The notes beneath the pieces were generated by a model. That model worked only from the letters and a program-made list of their open reading frames with translations. It made no database searches and had not been told where the DNA came from. From Phycisphaerae bacterium (GTDB taxonomy: Bacteria > Planctomycetota > Phycisphaerae > UBA1845): 64,000 nucleotides of DNA. Below, one piece after another: positions 60,846-64,000 of this stretch. Made by a program: the position numbers and the translations under genes. Numbering within the stretch: the first letter of the stretch is position 1; the number at the start of each line of letters is the position of its first letter. The stretch covers positions 33,711-97,710 of the forward strand of contig JAJDDP010000009.1 of assembly GCA_029260235.1 (NCBI GenBank). The letters run 5' to 3'.

Positions 60846-63800
60846 ATGAATGAAGCTACTGGATGCTGTCGCTGGCGCAAAGCCATCGGCGTAGCGGCCA
60901 TTGGTTTTGTGGCGTGTAGCCTTTCGGCATACGCGGCCGTAGAACCAATGGGAAATGGTTCGGGTAGTACACCCGGAACCGACGAGAAATCGGGCGTGAT
61001 GGCCAAGTCGCTCATGCAGTTTGAGCACTTTGGCACAACCAGCCCCGCTTATCTTTACAGCCAGTTCGCCGAGGCCAACGCCCTCCGCGGTACTGGTGTC
61101 TGCACTCCCGACTTGCCTTGCACGGGAACTCCCGAAGGCGAGAGCGGCGTACTTTGCACGGTCACCATTGGCCAACCGGCCCCAGACGACCAATTCAACA
61201 GCGGTTGCAACGCAACTACGCCTGCGTTCAGTCCGATCTCATGTGGCGAGACCGTCTGTGGTGAGGGCTTCTTCCTCACCGATGGCGGCAACCTCGCTCG
61301 TGATACCGACTGGTGGATTTTCCACGTGGACCAGCAGTCACTGATGACTTGGAGCGTTACCTCTGAGTTCATTCAGACCATCGGTATTCTGACCGGCAAT
61401 GACGGTACCTGCCCGGTTACTGGTTTCTTTAATTCCGCTGCCACGGGTGCTTGCACCAACGGCTTTATTCAGGAATGCTTGGCTCCGGGCACCTACATGC
61501 TGTTCGTAGCCCCGAACTTCGGTGCCAACACCGGCCTGACCTTCTCCTGCCTCCAGTACGAGGCTACTCTGACTTGTGCGCCTCCTTGTATCGTGGCCTG
61601 CTGTGTCGGTGAGAGCTGTGTCGAGACTGATTCGTTTGATTGCGTGGATGTTTTGGCTGGTATCAACATCGGCGCCGGCTCTGACTGCACCAATCCCGCG
61701 ATCTGTGCGCTTGGTTGCTCGACCGTAACTCCGATCCTTTGTGATGGGCAAGTTGCTATCGACAACACCACCAACAACGTCGTGCCAAACCCGTTCTTCA
61801 CTTGTGCTGCTGGTTCGGGGCAGATCGGTGTGCTGTGGTATGAGTTCACCGCGACGGATGACTCCGCCTACGTCAACACCTGTGCGAGTATTCCGGCATC
61901 CGGTGGCGACTCGACCATCGCAGTCTACTCCGGTCTTTGCAACGCTGTGGACCTCATCGAAATCGGTTGTGGCGAAGATGAAGGCTGCAGTGATGCAAAC
62001 AGCCCATGGCTGTCAGAGACCCACGTCACTGGCTTGACCGTTGGCAATTCCTACTTCATCCAGTTTGCTGCTTGGGACGCCGCTGCCCGTGGCCAATATG
62101 TCTTGGACGTGGTTTGCCCAAGTCCGGCGTTTGCACCGGGTCCATGCTGTCTGCCCAATGGTAGCTGCGAGATCCTATCAGAGACGAACTGTATCGCCGC
62201 CAGCGGCCAGTATCAGGGCCCAGAAGATCCTGGCGTATTCGACTGCGATAATGGCGATGCCTGTGGTGCTGGTGCCTGTTGCCAGAACACCGGTGCCTGT
62301 TCCGAGACGACCCAAGCCCTTTGCGAAGGCGTCATCGGTAGCACGTTTATCCCAGGTGCGAATTGCACGAGCGACACCGGCTTCACCGCCAACCCGTGTG
62401 ACGGTACCTGTTGCGGTGGGGCACCGTTCTTCGCCTGCACCAACACAGACGAAAACTCATGTCTCACGACCTGGTATGCAGACGAGGCGTGCACCACCAA
62501 CTTCTGGACCTGCCCGCGTCCGCGCTGTGCAACCATCAACGTTCCAGCCAACTGCCAGTCTCCAGCCCTCGAGTCGGTCTTCGGCGTCGATGTAGCTGTT
62601 CCTGGCAACATCATCGCCAGCTCGTCTGACTCGAACCAGGTCTTTGAAGACCCGGCCAACCCAGGCGTGCTTGTTGGTACGGCTGACATGGACGACTTCA
62701 TCCCGGCTTCTACGCCGGTCAGCGAAGTTTGCTGGTGGGGCTTCTACTCCGACTTGAGCACCAATGCTCCAGACGGCGGTAAGTGCCAGGTCAACGACCA
62801 GTTCACCATCACCTTCTTCAACGATGGTGGCGACGCATGCCCAGTGGGCGCGCCAATCGCAAGCGAAACTGTCACTTCACTTCGCGCAACGACCGGCGAC
62901 CGCGTAACGGCTAGCAGTAACTTGACCTACCAGTACAATGCTTCCATTACGCCGGTTGCAGTCATTCCAGGCCAGTGCTACTGGATTGCGATCACCAACA
63001 ACACTGATCCTCTCCAGACCGGCACGCAGACCTGCCGTTGGTTGTGGGTTACCGCACCGTTCGCCGAAGGCAACGGCCGCTCTTTGGGTACTTTCACCAA
63101 TGACCCAACCATCCCACAGAATTGTGCTGATCCGAACAACCGCAACGTTTGGGACTACGCATTCTGCCTCGATGTTGCCATCAGTCCGTGCGACTTCTGC
63201 GGCGGCGACTTCTGCGCCGGCGGCACGCCTGAAGGCGAGCCAATCTGTACCAATGGCTACGTCGATACGTTTAACGATGGCTGTGGTGCCAGTGATGGTA
63301 CGATTACCACCAATGGTAACTTCACCAGCGTTGCTTGTGGCGACACCATCTGTGCGACGAGCGGTAACTACCGTTCTCCGATTCCGTGCCCGAACGGCAC
63401 CGTAGATTGCCCGCTGGGTGAAACTTGCCAGACGAATGGCAATTGCACCGGCGATGATGGCTTCTTCCGTGATGTAGACTGGTACGCAGTGACTGTTCCT
63501 GCCTCTGATACCTACGAGTGGTGTGTTCAGTCCGAGTTCCCGTACACGACGGGCCTCATCAACACCTTCGGCCAGCCTAACTGCCCAATGGGTCTGCCAT
63601 GGCTAACCTTGGCTGTTGGTGCTGCATGCGAAGCCAATTGTGAACCGACGACGTTGGACGCAGGTATTTACTACGCCGTCTATCGTCCTCAGGTCTTCAA
63701 CGGCATCCCGTGCGGCAGCGAGTACACGGTCAGCTTGGTCTGCCCGGGTGTTGCTCCATGCGTTACCACGGCTGCTCGCAGCTGTAACCTCCACGGTGCG

Positions 63801-64000
63801 ACGAACCTCTGCCTCGACATCCTGGCCAACAACATCGAGCCACGGCTCAGTGGTGTGACCAGCGTTGAGATAGACATTGACGCGAGCGTGGCTACCTCTG
63901 CTACGGTCAGTTGCGTCAATGGTGGCGATCTGAGTGCCTCAGCCAGCGTCTCGCAGGCTGGTAGCACGGTTACGGTCACCCTCGCCCCGGCACTGCCGGA
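60846..64000 (+). CDS. Large Cys-rich modular secreted protein, 3' truncated by the window
   Basis: Start MNEATGCCRWRKAIGVAAIGFVACSLSAYAAVEP (signal peptide); frame open to the window end (not in ORF track); GPCCLPNGSCEILSETNCIAASGQYQG / GACCQNTGACSETTQALCEGVIGSTF repeats and two DGGF/DDGFFRDxDWW/Y modules. Confidence 0.85.
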   Translation, partial: MNEATGCCRWRKAIGVAAIGFVACSLSAYAAVEPMGNGSGSTPGTDEKSGVMAKSLMQFEHFGTTSPAYLYSQFAEANALRGTGVCTPDLPCTGTPEGESGVLCTVTIGQPAPDDQFNSGCNATTPAFSPISCGETVCGEGFFLTDGGNLARDTDWWIFHVDQQSLMTWSVTSEFIQTIGILTGNDGTCPVTGFFNSAATGACTNGFIQECLAPGTYMLFVAPNFGANTGLTFSCLQYEATLTCAPPCIVACCVGESCVETDSFDCVDVLAGINIGAGSDCTNPAICALGCSTVTPILCDGQVAIDNTTNNVVPNPFFTCAAGSGQIGVLWYEFTATDDSAYVNTCASIPASGGDSTIAVYSGLCNAVDLIEIGCGEDEGCSDANSPWLSETHVTGLTVGNSYFIQFAAWDAAARGQYVLDVVCPSPAFAPGPCCLPNGSCEILSETNCIAASGQYQGPEDPGVFDCDNGDACGAGACCQNTGACSETTQALCEGVIGSTFIPGANCTSDTGFTANPCDGTCCGGAPFFACTNTDENSCLTTWYADEACTTNFWTCPRPRCATINVPANCQSPALESVFGVDVAVPGNIIASSSDSNQVFEDPANPGVLVGTADMDDFIPASTPVSEVCWWGFYSDLSTNAPDGGKCQVNDQFTITFFNDGGDACPVGAPIASETVTSLRATTGDRVTASSNLTYQYNASITPVAVIPGQCYWIAITNNTDPLQTGTQTCRWLWVTAPFAEGNGRSLGTFTNDPTIPQNCADPNNRNVWDYAFCLDVAISPCDFCGGDFCAGGTPEGEPICTNGYVDTFNDGCGASDGTITTNGNFTSVACGDTICATSGNYRSPIPCPNGTVDCPLGETCQTNGNCTGDDGFFRDVDWYAVTVPASDTYEWCVQSEFPYTTGLINTFGQPNCPMGLPWLTLAVGAACEANCEPTTLDAGIYYAVYRPQVFNGIPCGSEYTVSLVCPGVAPCVTTAARSCNLHGATNLCLDILANNIEPRLSGVTSVEIDIDASVATSATVSCVNGGDLSASASVSQAGSTVTVTLAPALP

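Overview
This is a bacterial chromosomal window, probably Planctomycetota-like. That placement is inferred from recurrent CxxCGYxLxGL...CPECGxxFD zinc-ribbon proteins and CCxPNGxC-type Cys-rich secreted repeats. Main contents: (i) a complete ISC Fe-S assembly locus on the minus strand (iscR-iscS-iscU-iscA // hscB-hscA-fdx-iscX) divergent from ygfZ; (ii) a replication-origin-type block (dnaA-dnaN-DUF721/DciA-like-gyrB) with an oriC candidate, divergent from an archaeal-type topoisomerase VI B subunit, a DNA methyltransferase and deoC; (iii) an AhpD/carboxymuconolactone-decarboxylase-like gene interrupted by an in-frame TGA inside the CxxC motif (CHY-U), followed by a SECIS-like hairpin, i.e. 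a likely selenoprotein; (iv) a family of zinc-ribbon membrane proteins; (v) a zinc-ribbon/FHA/rhomboid fusion; (vi) tRNA-Leu(GAG), lspA, ribD, an Opu-type ABC transporter, egtB-egtD, and crcB with DUF190; (vii) a gene set (glycosyltransferase, LpxL-like acyltransferase, ACP, stand-alone adenylation domain, two phosphodiesterase-superfamily enzymes) that may be an undescribed envelope-lipid modification pathway; (viii) a large Cys-rich modular secreted protein running off the right edge. Non-coding signals include a ~95-bp MITE-like repeat in two inverted copies, a 17-bp inverted-repeat pair bracketing a small ORF, an intrinsic terminator inside the isc locus, and a palindromic motif shared by the iscR/ygfZ intergenic region and a radical-SAM gene promoter. 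No rRNA or CRISPR array was seen. All calls come from reading the sequence and recalled family motifs; no searches were run.
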